A stretch of 64,000 nucleotides of DNA from Zoogloea sp041904905 (GTDB lineage: Bacteria > Pseudomonadota > Gammaproteobacteria > Burkholderiales > Rhodocyclaceae), in the NCBI RefSeq assembly GCF_041904905.1, contig NZ_JAYRMI010000002.1, forward strand, positions 62,001 through 126,000. Reading direction: 5' to 3'. Within the stretch, counting starts at the first letter, position 1, and each line of letters begins with the position of its first letter. The translations under genes and the position numbers were made by a program. The notes beneath the pieces were generated by a model. The model made no database searches. It worked only from the letters and a program-made list of their open reading frames with translations, and was not told the origin of the DNA. Below are positions 17,157 through 24,220 of this stretch, in pieces.

Positions 17157-18932
17157 TCAGGCTCCTTGGTTGGCTTGGGTCCGGCGGACCAGTTGGCAAA
17201 GACGGTCGACGCCCACCGGCTCGTCGCGCAGCAGCGGCACCAGGGCGTAGCGGGCGGCGTGGCGGGCAGCCACGTTCTCGATCTCGGCCAGTTCGTTGCG
17301 GGCGCGGCGACGCAGCAGCGCCGACCTCGGCCCGGCCGCCGCCACGCTGTTGTTGATGACCCACGCCCACGGCTCGATGCCGGCGCGGCGCAGGTCGGCC
17401 TGCAGGTTGGCGGCTTCGAGCACCGGCGTGGTCTCGGCCAGGGTGACGATCAGCACCTTGGTCCGCTGCGGGTCCTGGAGCTGCATCATCGGCGTGGTGA
17501 AGTGGGCGTTGCCGCTGCCCATCTGGCGCACGATCTCCCGGTGATAGGCGCCGGTGGCGTCGAGCAGCAGCAGGGTGTGGCCGGTGGGCGCGGTGTCCAT
17601 CACCACAAACTTGCGCCCCGCCTCGCGGATGATCCGGGAGAAGGCCTGGAAGACGGCGATCTCCTCGGTGCAGGGCGAGCGCAGGTCTTCTTCCAGCAGC
17701 GCCCGGCCCTGGGCGTCGAGCTTGGCGCCCTGGGTATCGAGCACATGCTGGCGGTAGCGCGCCGTCTCGGCGGCCGGGTCGATGCGGCTGACGGTGAGTT
17801 GATCGAGCGAGCCTTCCAGCGTCTCGGCCAGGTGGGCGGCCGGGTCGGAGGTGGTGAGATGCACCGGCAGGCCGCGCCGGGCAAGCTCCACCGCCACCGC
17901 CGCGGCAAGGGTCGTCTTGCCCACGCCGCCCTTGCCCATCAGCATCACCAGCCCGTGGCCGTCGTCGGCGATGCCGTCCACCAGCCCGGCGATGTCCGGC
18001 AAGGCGGGCGGCGAGACGGGCGCCACGTCGTCGGTCGGGCCGACGTCTGCCGGCACGAAGAGCTGGCGCAGCGCGTCCAGCCCCACCAGGTTGAAGGGCT
18101 TGAGGGCGATCCGGTCGGTAGGCAGGCTGGCCAGCCCGGCGGGCATCGCGGCGAGGGCCGCCTGCTCGCGGGCGAAGATCGCTGCGGCGAGCGGGTCGCC
18201 CTCCGCCTCGCCCGCCGGCAAGAGGCCGTTGATGACCAGAAACTGCCGGTCGATGCCGATGGCGGCCAGCTCGTCGTGGGTGCGCGCCACTTCGCGCAGG
18301 GTGGCCTGCTGGGCGCGGGCCACCAGCACCAGTCGGGTGCGCGCGCCGTCGGCCAGCGCTTCCACCGCCGCCTTGTACTGGCTGCGCTGCTTTTCCAGCC
18401 CGGCCAGCGGGCCCAGGCAGGACGCGTCGCCCTTCCCCGCCTCGAGAAAGCCGCTCCACGCGCCGGGCAGCTGCAGCAGGCGGATGGTGTGGCCGGTGGG
18501 CGCGGTGTCGAAGACGATGTGCTGGTAGTCGTGGGTCAGGCTGGAATCCACCAGCAGCCCGGTGAATTCGTCGAAGGCGGCGATCTCGGTGGTGCAGGCG
18601 CCGGAGAGCTGCTCCTCGATGCCCTTCACCACGCTGTCGGGCAGGCGCCCGCGCACCGGCCCGACGATGCGGTCGCGGTAAGCCTGGGCGGCGGCCTGCG
18701 GGTCGATCTCGAGGGCGGAGAGATGGGGCACCGCGGGGATCGGCGTGACCCGGTTGCCGATCTCCACGCCAAACACCTGCCCCACGTTGGAGGCCGGGTC
18801 GGTGCTCACCAGCAGCACGCGCCGGCCGCGGGCGGCAAGGTCGATGGCGGTGGCGCAGGCAATGGAGGTCTTGCCCACCCCGCCCTTGCCGGTGAAGAAC
18901 ACAAAGCGCGGCAGCGCCTCGATGAATTGCAT
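17157..18932 (-). CDS. arsA: arsenical pump-driving ATPase
   Basis: A cytoplasmic ATPase that receives arsenite from ArsD and energises efflux. The 591-aa protein has two homologous halves, each with a deviant Walker A (GKGGVGKTS near residue 16 and GKGGVGKTT near residue 330) and the DTAPTGHTIRLL / DTAPTGHTLLLL signature. The CTTEIAAFDEF and CTEEIAVFQAF stretches carry the metal-site cysteines. The ATG at 18932 starts 14 bases after arsD; the longer open frame to 19277 is a shadow over arsD. Confidence 0.95.
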   Translation of the reverse strand: MQFIEALPRFVFFTGKGGVGKTSIACATAIDLAARGRRVLLVSTDPASNVGQVFGVEIGNRVTPIPAVPHLSALEIDPQAAAQAYRDRIVGPVRGRLPDSVVKGIEEQLSGACTTEIAAFDEFTGLLVDSSLTHDYQHIVFDTAPTGHTIRLLQLPGAWSGFLEAGKGDASCLGPLAGLEKQRSQYKAAVEALADGARTRLVLVARAQQATLREVARTHDELAAIGIDRQFLVINGLLPAGEAEGDPLAAAIFAREQAALAAMPAGLASLPTDRIALKPFNLVGLDALRQLFVPADVGPTDDVAPVSPPALPDIAGLVDGIADDGHGLVMLMGKGGVGKTTLAAAVAVELARRGLPVHLTTSDPAAHLAETLEGSLDQLTVSRIDPAAETARYRQHVLDTQGAKLDAQGRALLEEDLRSPCTEEIAVFQAFSRIIREAGRKFVVMDTAPTGHTLLLLDATGAYHREIVRQMGSGNAHFTTPMMQLQDPQRTKVLIVTLAETTPVLEAANLQADLRRAGIEPWAWVINNSVAAAGPRSALLRRRARNELAEIENVAARHAARYALVPLLRDEPVGVDRLCQLVRRTQANQGA

Positions 18933-18946
18933 GGCGGCCTCCGGGC

Positions 18947-19309
18947 TCAACAGCACTTGCTGCCGCTGCAGCAGGGCTTGGGCGCGTCCGGCGCGGCGTC
19001 GCCGTCGGCCACGCCCAGCCAGCGGGCGACCTCGGCCCGGGCCGGGTAGCGGCCGGCCAGCGCCACCTCGCCATCCAGCAGCACCAGGGGCAGCGCCTCG
19101 GCGCCGGAGCGCTCCAGGAAGCCCTTGACCACCGGGTTGCCGGCAAAGGCCAGGGGTTCCTGGGCGAGGTTGAAGCGTTCGACGCGGGCGCCCTGCTGGC
19201 GCGCCCACTCCACATCGGCGGCAAACTGGACGAGGGCCCGATCCACATCCACGCCGCACACGCCGGTGCTGCAACACAGGGCCGGATCGAAAATCTGGAG
19301 GGTTTTCAT
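18947..19309 (-). CDS. arsD: arsenic metallochaperone ArsD
   Basis: ArsD binds arsenite through three cysteines and hands it to ArsA; it also acts as a weak repressor. The 120-aa protein has the cysteine triad in LCCSTGVCG at residues 12-18 and the NPVVKGFLER and LPLVLLDGEVA segments of the thioredoxin-like fold. The C-terminus carries further vicinal cysteines (KPCCSGSKCC), also seen in other ArsD proteins. A second operator-like palindrome lies just upstream (19319-19338). Confidence 0.95.
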   Translation of the reverse strand: MKTLQIFDPALCCSTGVCGVDVDRALVQFAADVEWARQQGARVERFNLAQEPLAFAGNPVVKGFLERSGAEALPLVLLDGEVALAGRYPARAEVARWLGVADGDAAPDAPKPCCSGSKCC

Positions 19310-19318
19310 TTTGACTCT

Positions 19319-19338
19319 CTTAACAATATTGAAATATG
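19319..19338. promoter_or_regulatory. operator-like site upstream of arsD
   Basis: CTTAACAATATTGAAAT contains the perfect palindrome CAATATTG (19324-19331) and resembles the site upstream of arsR (ACAACTATTGAAAT). It sits in the only gap inside the ars operon, 10 bases before the arsD ATG, where ArsD or ArsR could act. Confidence 0.4.
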
Positions 19339-19340
19339 GC

Positions 19341-19820
19341 TTACGACAAAAGCTGGCCGATGCGATCGAGTTCCGCCTTCAGCGCGGCGCGGTCGTGCTG
19401 GAGGGTTTCCAGCGGCAGGGCCAGGAAGGCTTCGATGCGGGCGCGCAGGATGCGGTAGGCGGTGTCGAAGGCCGCGTCGATCTCGGCGTCGGTGCCGGTG
19501 GCGTGGGCCGGGTCTTCCACGCCCCAGTGGGTGCGCAGCACGGGGCCCAGGTAAACCGGGCAGGTCTCGCCGGCGGCGCTGGCGCACACGGTGACCACCA
19601 CGTCCGGTGTCACCGGCAGCGCGTCCCACGACTTGCTGTGGTAGCCGTCGGTGGCGATGCCTTCCCGCGCCAGCAGGGCGAGCGACCGGGGATGCACGTA
19701 GCCGGCGGGCTTGCTGCCGGCGCTGAGGGCTCGCCAGCCGGCCGGCGCCAGGTGGTTGAAGGTGGCCTCGGCGAGGATCGACCGGCAGGAATTGCCGGTG
19801 CACAGAAACAGCACGTTCAT
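19341..19820 (-). CDS. arsC: arsenate reductase, low-molecular-weight phosphatase type (first copy)
   Basis: The 159-aa protein has CTGNSCRSILAEATF at the N-terminus and VTVCASAAGETCPVY for the later redox cysteines. It has one extra Cys in the P-loop compared with the second copy. The ATG at 19820 overlaps the end of arsR (ATGA), so the two are translationally coupled. It is followed by a 31-base gap with an operator-like palindrome before arsD. Confidence 0.92.
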   Translation of the reverse strand: MNVLFLCTGNSCRSILAEATFNHLAPAGWRALSAGSKPAGYVHPRSLALLAREGIATDGYHSKSWDALPVTPDVVVTVCASAAGETCPVYLGPVLRTHWGVEDPAHATGTDAEIDAAFDTAYRILRARIEAFLALPLETLQHDRAALKAELDRIGQLLS

Positions 19821-20194
19821 GGTTTGGGGGCTCCGTCGGTGGCGGTAATGGGCGGCAGCACGGCCTCGGGGCAGCACGAGGCGGCCCGCAGGTCGGCGCA
19901 TTTTTCGGGCTGGCCGGAGCAGCACTCTTCGGTGAGATAGGCGATCAGGTCGAGCATCAGCGGGATGTTGGCCCGGTAGCGCTGGAAGCGCCCCTCCTGC
20001 GCCACCGACACCAGCCCGGCGTGGGCCAGCGCCTTGAGGTGGAAGGACAGGCTCGACGGCGAGATGTCGAGCGCACTGGCGATGTCGCCCGCCACCATGC
20101 CCTCCGGCCCCTGACGGACGAGCAGCCGGAAGGCTTCCAGCCGCCAGCCGGACGAGAGGGATTCGAAGATCGCGGTTGCTGTTCTGGTTTCCAT
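19817..20194 (-). CDS. arsR: ArsR family metalloregulator
   Basis: A repressor that releases DNA on binding arsenite. The 125-aa winged-helix protein has the recognition-helix region SALDISPSSLSFHLKALAHA. Instead of the classical ELCVCDLC helix-3 site, the cysteines lie in the C-terminus (EECCSGQPEKCADL and ASCCPEA), as in ArsR proteins with a C-terminal arsenite site. It is the first gene of the operon, with an operator-like palindrome 19 bases upstream of the ATG. Confidence 0.93.
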   Translation of the reverse strand: METRTATAIFESLSSGWRLEAFRLLVRQGPEGMVAGDIASALDISPSSLSFHLKALAHAGLVSVAQEGRFQRYRANIPLMLDLIAYLTEECCSGQPEKCADLRAASCCPEAVLPPITATDGAPKP

Positions 20195-20212
20195 GCCGCA
20201 ACTCTACAATAC

Positions 20213-20228
20213 TTCAACAACTATTGAA
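20213..20228. promoter_or_regulatory. probable ArsR operator
   Basis: TTCAACAACTATTGAA is an inverted repeat (TTCAA, six bases, TTGAA) in an AT-rich patch 19 bases upstream of arsR, the expected place for autorepression. Similar bases recur upstream of arsD. Confidence 0.6.
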
Positions 20229-20257
20229 ATGAAGATTCCGTGAAACCCCGCCGGGGG

Positions 20258-20956
20258 TCACAGCTGCAGCCACACGCTGCCCGGCTCGCGCTCCACGGCA
20301 ACGCCGGTGGCGGTGGTCGTGTAGGTGAGGAAGCACATCTGGCGCGGGTCGGACAGCACCGTCGGGTTCAGCACCGCGTACACCTCGCCGTCGCAGCGGG
20401 CCGAGGCGGTGACGAGGCCGGGGTGGCCTTCCCGGTGCAGCCGCGCGCCCACCTGGTGGGTGAGGCCGTAATCCTGCGGGTCGACCAGGGCCGGGAAGGC
20501 CCGCGCCGCGGGGCGCAGATCCACCAGCGCGGCGTCGCAGCGCACCCGGTAGCACTTGCGGTCGATGCGCACGCCGGGCTGGGTGAAGCCGGCGTCCGCC
20601 AGCAGGCCCTGGCGCCAATGATACAAAGTTTCGTGAACACTGGTCTCGACTGTATCGGATCCGTACCACACGCCAAAGCTGCCGTCGGCGTAGCGGCTCT
20701 TCATCCAGTGCCGGAAGGGGTAGTGGATGGCGTCGTTCCAGCGGGCTTCCTCGAAGGGCCGGTCGATGGTCGGCACCGGCGAGACGAACATCCGCGGCTT
20801 GGTGGCCAGCTCGAGCCTGATCGCCGTCTGCCAGTCGGCCGGGTTGTCGGAGAGGTCGTCGAACAGATCCTGCGAGACGCGGATCGACACGATGTTGCGC
20901 ACCAGATCGCCGTGGGTGTCGGCGAGGCGCGCCTGGGCGAAGATGGCGTCGATCAC
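20258..20956 (-). CDS. RES-domain toxin (NAD+-degrading type)
   Basis: A 232-aa RES-family protein. Characterised RES toxins break down NAD+ and are neutralised by an Xre/MbcA-type antitoxin. The fold's conserved Arg, Tyr and Glu are seen in RVSQDLFDDL, VWYGSDTVETSVHETLYHW, and the RCYRV-like KCYRVRCDAALVDLR. Its ATG overlaps the stop of the upstream antitoxin gene by four bases, the usual order (antitoxin first). The target and activity are inferred from the family. Confidence 0.88.
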   Translation of the reverse strand: MIDAIFAQARLADTHGDLVRNIVSIRVSQDLFDDLSDNPADWQTAIRLELATKPRMFVSPVPTIDRPFEEARWNDAIHYPFRHWMKSRYADGSFGVWYGSDTVETSVHETLYHWRQGLLADAGFTQPGVRIDRKCYRVRCDAALVDLRPAARAFPALVDPQDYGLTHQVGARLHREGHPGLVTASARCDGEVYAVLNPTVLSDPRQMCFLTYTTTATGVAVEREPGSVWLQL

Positions 20957-21345
20957 TGGCCGCGCGCCCGGTCGAGGTAGGCCAGCACCATCAGCAGGCC
21001 GGCAAAGCCGAACTCGCGGATCACCTCGATGGGCGAACGGTGCTCGAAGGCCAGGTTGCGGGTCTTCATCCAGGCGTAGGCCAGCTCGCGGTTGTGGGGA
21101 AAGAGCAGGCGCAGGTTTTTATGGATGCCCAGCAGATGGCCGGCCCGCTCCAGGGTGTCGCGGCTGGCGGAGAGGGCCTCGCCCCGCCGGTAGCGCGCCA
21201 GCACGGCCCGGTTGGAGGTGGCAAAGCCGAGGGCGTCGAGCTGCTCTTCGGTGCTGAGTTTCCAGTGGTCGAAGAGCTGCATCAGCATGCCCGCCACGGC
21301 CTTGCGGTCGATGGCGTCGTTGGCGGCGGCTTCAGGGGCGGTCAT
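20953..21345 (-). CDS. MbcA/ParS/Xre family antitoxin
   Basis: A 130-aa antitoxin of the Xre/DUF2384 type paired with a RES toxin. An N-terminal helical DNA-binding part contains FATSNRAVLARYRRGEAL; the C-terminal MbcA-like domain has RAGHLLGIHKNLRLLFPHN and the W-containing helix YAWMKTRNLAFEHRSPIEVI. It is followed directly by the toxin gene. A short palindrome upstream (21383-21394) may be the autoregulatory operator. Confidence 0.88.
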   Translation of the reverse strand: MTAPEAAANDAIDRKAVAGMLMQLFDHWKLSTEEQLDALGFATSNRAVLARYRRGEALSASRDTLERAGHLLGIHKNLRLLFPHNRELAYAWMKTRNLAFEHRSPIEVIREFGFAGLLMVLAYLDRARGQ

Positions 21346-21382
21346 GATGGGGCTCCGGGGTGGTTTGTTTCGATTGTAACCC

Positions 21383-21394
21383 TTGAAGTTTCAA
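21383..21394. promoter_or_regulatory. candidate operator of the RES/Xre pair
   Basis: TTGAAGTTTCAA, a 5-bp inverted repeat around two bases, lies in AT-rich DNA 38 bases before the antitoxin ATG, near a likely promoter. Confidence 0.4.
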
Positions 21395-21449
21395 AAGCAA
21401 CAATGAAGCCGTGAGGAGTGAGGAGAGATGAGCGAGGAGCTGCAGCAAT

Positions 21450-21474
21450 GAAAAACGGGCCGCTCGGGCCCGTT
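21450..21474 (-). terminator. rho-independent terminator after purM
   Basis: Arms 21454-21460 and 21468-21474 form a GC-rich stem; read on the minus strand it is followed by TTTTTCATT. It lies 35 bases after the purM stop. Confidence 0.85.
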
Positions 21475-21508
21475 CTTCATTGCCTTGCGCGGGCACGCCC
21501 GCTGGCGC

Positions 21509-22543
21509 TTACACCACCACGGTCTGGGCCTGGCCTTCGGCGCGGGCTTCGATGGTGCCGAGGGTGTACACCGTCTCGCCGGTGGAACGCAGCTGGGCGG
21601 CGGCCATTTCGGCGTCTTCGGCGGCAACGATCACCACCATGCCGACGCCGCAGTTGAACACCCGGTACATCTCCTGGGCATCCACGTTGCCGGCGTGCTG
21701 CAGCCACTGGAACAGGTAGGGCATTTCCCACGCGTCTTTCTTCAGCACGGCGGTGAGGTTGTCGGCCAGCACGCGGGGCACGTTCTCGAGCAGGCCGCCG
21801 CCGGTGATGTGAGCCATGCCCTTCACCAGGCCGGCGCGCTTTTCCATCAGCGCGAGCAGCGACTTCACGTAGATGCGGGTCGGCTCCATGATGACATCCT
21901 TCAGCTTGCGGCCGTGGAAGTCGCCTTCGAGGTTGGGCTTGGCGATCTCGATGACCTTGCGGATCAGGGAGTAGCCGTTGGAATGGGCGCCGCTGGAGGC
22001 GAGGCCCAGCACCACGTCACCCGGGCGGATGGTGGAGCCGTCGATGAGGTTGCACTTGTCCACCGCGCCCACCGCGAAGCCGGCGAGGTCGTATTCGCCG
22101 TCGGGGTACATGCTGGGCATCTCGGCGGTCTCCCCGCCGATCAGCGCGCAGCCGGACAGCTCGCAGCCCTGGGCGATGCCCTGGACGACGGTGGCGGCGG
22201 TGTCCACGTCCAGCTTGCCGCAGGCGAAGTAGTCGAGGAAGAACAGCGGCTCGGCGCCCTGCACCAGAATGTCGTTGACGCTCATCGCCACCAGATCCTG
22301 GCCGACGGTGTCGTGCTTGTTGAGCTGGAAGGCCAGCTTGAGCTTGGTGCCCACGCCGTCGGTGCCGGAGACGAGCACCGGCTCCTTGAACTTCTTGGAG
22401 ATCTCGAACAGGGCGCCGAAACCGCCGATGCCGCCCAGCACCTCGGGGCGCATGGTGCGCTTGGCGAAGGGCTTGATGCGGTCGACCAGGGCATCGCCGG
22501 CATCGATGTCCACGCCGGCGTCACGATAAGTAAGGGAACTCAT
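21509..22543 (-). CDS. purM: phosphoribosylformylglycinamidine cyclo-ligase (AIR synthetase)
   Basis: PurM closes the imidazole ring of FGAM using ATP, giving AIR in purine synthesis. It is 344 aa, normal length. It shows the N-terminal SLTYRDAGVDIDAGDALVDR, GGFGALFEI, the ATP-site stretch SGTDGVGTKLKLAF, and GGETAEMPSMYPDGEYDLAGF. It is a single gene divergent from hda, with a terminator behind it. The 22544-22730 gap must hold promoters for both. Confidence 0.97.
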   Translation of the reverse strand: MSSLTYRDAGVDIDAGDALVDRIKPFAKRTMRPEVLGGIGGFGALFEISKKFKEPVLVSGTDGVGTKLKLAFQLNKHDTVGQDLVAMSVNDILVQGAEPLFFLDYFACGKLDVDTAATVVQGIAQGCELSGCALIGGETAEMPSMYPDGEYDLAGFAVGAVDKCNLIDGSTIRPGDVVLGLASSGAHSNGYSLIRKVIEIAKPNLEGDFHGRKLKDVIMEPTRIYVKSLLALMEKRAGLVKGMAHITGGGLLENVPRVLADNLTAVLKKDAWEMPYLFQWLQHAGNVDAQEMYRVFNCGVGMVVIVAAEDAEMAAAQLRSTGETVYTLGTIEARAEGQAQTVVV

Positions 22544-22730
22544 GGGTTCTGTGATCTCTTCTGAAGCGTCCGGCCGTCGCCGGAAACGCTCATCGGGTTG
22601 AGCGCCCCGCCGGGACCGGCTACATTAACGGGCCTTGCGCCGGGGTTTTGCCCCTGCCGCGCAAACAAACCTCAATTTTAGCCGAAATGTCGCCGGCCCG
22701 CCCTGCCGGGTGCGCCCGCGCAATTGCCGC

Positions 22731-23411
22731 GTGAAGCAACTCACCCTCGACCTGCACGCCGACTCTCCGCCGCTGCTGGAAAATTTCGTCGCCGCCGCCA
22801 ACGCCGACCTGCTCGCCGCCCTCTACGAAGCCGTGCCGGTGGCCGACGTGCCCCAGCACCTCTTCCTGTGGGGCGACGCCGGCAGCGGCCGCAGCCACCT
22901 GCTCAAGAGCGTCGTCACCGCCGCCGCCCAGGCCGGTCGGCCGGCGTGCTACCTGCAGGCCGCCGACGTGGCCGCCACCCTGCCCGAAGCCCCCGGCCTG
23001 CTGCTGGCGGTCGATGACGTGGAGGCCCTCGGCCCCGACGCCCAGATCGCCCTGTTCCGCGCCTTCAACGCCGCCCGCGGCCAGAAGATGACCCTCGTCA
23101 CCAGCGGCGCCGCGGCCCCCCTGCAGCTGGCGCTGCGCGAGGATCTGCGCACTCGCATCGGCCAGTGCCTGATCTTCGAGGTCAAGGCCCTCACCGACGA
23201 CGACCGCCACGCCATCCTCCAGGCCCAGGCCGCCACCCGCGGGCTGCGCCTCGAACCCGAGCTGGTGCACTACCTGCTGCGCCACGGCCGGCGCGATCTC
23301 ACCAGCCTGCTGCGCACCCTCGACGCCCTCGACGCCGCCTCGCTCGAACGCAAGCGCGCCGTCACCCTCCCCCTGCTGCGGGAAGTCCTGCAGCGCGACC
23401 CGACCCTGTGA
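22731..23411 (+). CDS. hda: DnaA regulatory inactivator Hda
   Basis: Hda binds the sliding clamp and stimulates ATP hydrolysis by DnaA, preventing re-initiation of replication. The 226-aa AAA+ protein starts at a GTG (22731) giving VKQLTLDL, whose QLTLDL is the clamp-binding motif. A degenerate Walker A (WGDAGSGRSHLL), Walker B-like LLAVDDVEAL and the sensor region follow. Upstream open frame to 22635 is not conserved. Its stop overlaps a possible GTG start of the next gene. Confidence 0.93.
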   Translation: MKQLTLDLHADSPPLLENFVAAANADLLAALYEAVPVADVPQHLFLWGDAGSGRSHLLKSVVTAAAQAGRPACYLQAADVAATLPEAPGLLLAVDDVEALGPDAQIALFRAFNAARGQKMTLVTSGAAAPLQLALREDLRTRIGQCLIFEVKALTDDDRHAILQAQAATRGLRLEPELVHYLLRHGRRDLTSLLRTLDALDAASLERKRAVTLPLLREVLQRDPTL

Positions 23412-23419
23412 AGCCCAAA

Positions 23420-24085
23420 ATGGAACTCGTACTCTTCGACCTGGACAACACCCTGCTCGCCGGCGACTCGGATTTCGAGTGGGCCCAGTTCCTGATCTCC
23501 AAGGGCGTGCTCGACCGTGAAGTCTACGAAGCCCGCAACCAGCAGTTCTACGACCAGTACAAGGCCGGCACGCTGGACATCTTCGAGTTCCTCGACTTCC
23601 AGCTCAAACCCCTCGCCCGCCACAGCCGCGCCCAGCTCGACGCCTGGCACCGGGAGTTCATGGACACCCGCGTCCGCCCGATGATGACGCCCAAGGCCCA
23701 GGCCCTGGTGAAGCAGCATCTCGATTCCGGCGCGGTGGTGGCCATCGTCACCGCCACCAACAGCTTCGTCACCGGCCCCATCGCCCGCGCCTTCGGCATC
23801 CCGCATCTGGTCGCCACCGTGCCGGCCCAGGAAGGCGGCGCCTTCACCGGCAAGCCCCGCGGCACCCCGGCCTTCAAGGCCGGCAAGATCGAGCGCGTCG
23901 AAGCCTGGCTCGAGAGCCTCGGCCTGTGCTGGGAGAGCTTCGCCGGGAGCAGTTTCTACAGCGACTCCCACAACGACCTGCCGCTCATGAACCAGGTCGG
24001 CAACCCGGTAGCCGTCGACCCGGACGACACCCTGCGCGCCCACGCCACCGCCCACGGCTGGCCGGTCATCTCCCTGCGCGGCTAG
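23420..24085 (+). CDS. HAD-IB family phosphatase
   Basis: A 221-aa haloacid-dehalogenase-type hydrolase of subfamily IB, related to phosphoserine phosphatase (SerB). Motif I is FDLDNTLLAGDSD, motif II is the IVTATNSF segment, and motif III/IV is YSDSHNDLPLM. The likely substrate is a small phosphomonoester; it is commonly found after hda in betaproteobacteria. A GTG at 23408 overlapping the hda stop would add four residues and is an equally possible start. Confidence 0.88.
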   Translation: MELVLFDLDNTLLAGDSDFEWAQFLISKGVLDREVYEARNQQFYDQYKAGTLDIFEFLDFQLKPLARHSRAQLDAWHREFMDTRVRPMMTPKAQALVKQHLDSGAVVAIVTATNSFVTGPIARAFGIPHLVATVPAQEGGAFTGKPRGTPAFKAGKIERVEAWLESLGLCWESFAGSSFYSDSHNDLPLMNQVGNPVAVDPDDTLRAHATAHGWPVISLRG

Positions 24086-24220
24086 CCCCTCCACGGCCGG
24101 CCGGGCTGGCCGGCTCAAGTTCGCGGGCGTGGCGCCGTTAGGATTGCGTCATCCAACCCTGCGCCTCACCGAGCCCCGGAGCCACGTCGTTTCCGGGCGG
24201 TGGGCCATCGCCCACGACCG

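Noticed and set aside
24096..24114. Hairpin after the HAD gene as terminator
   Set aside because: GCCGGCC/GGCCGGC stem is clear but no T tract follows on either strand; could be chance in GC-rich DNA.
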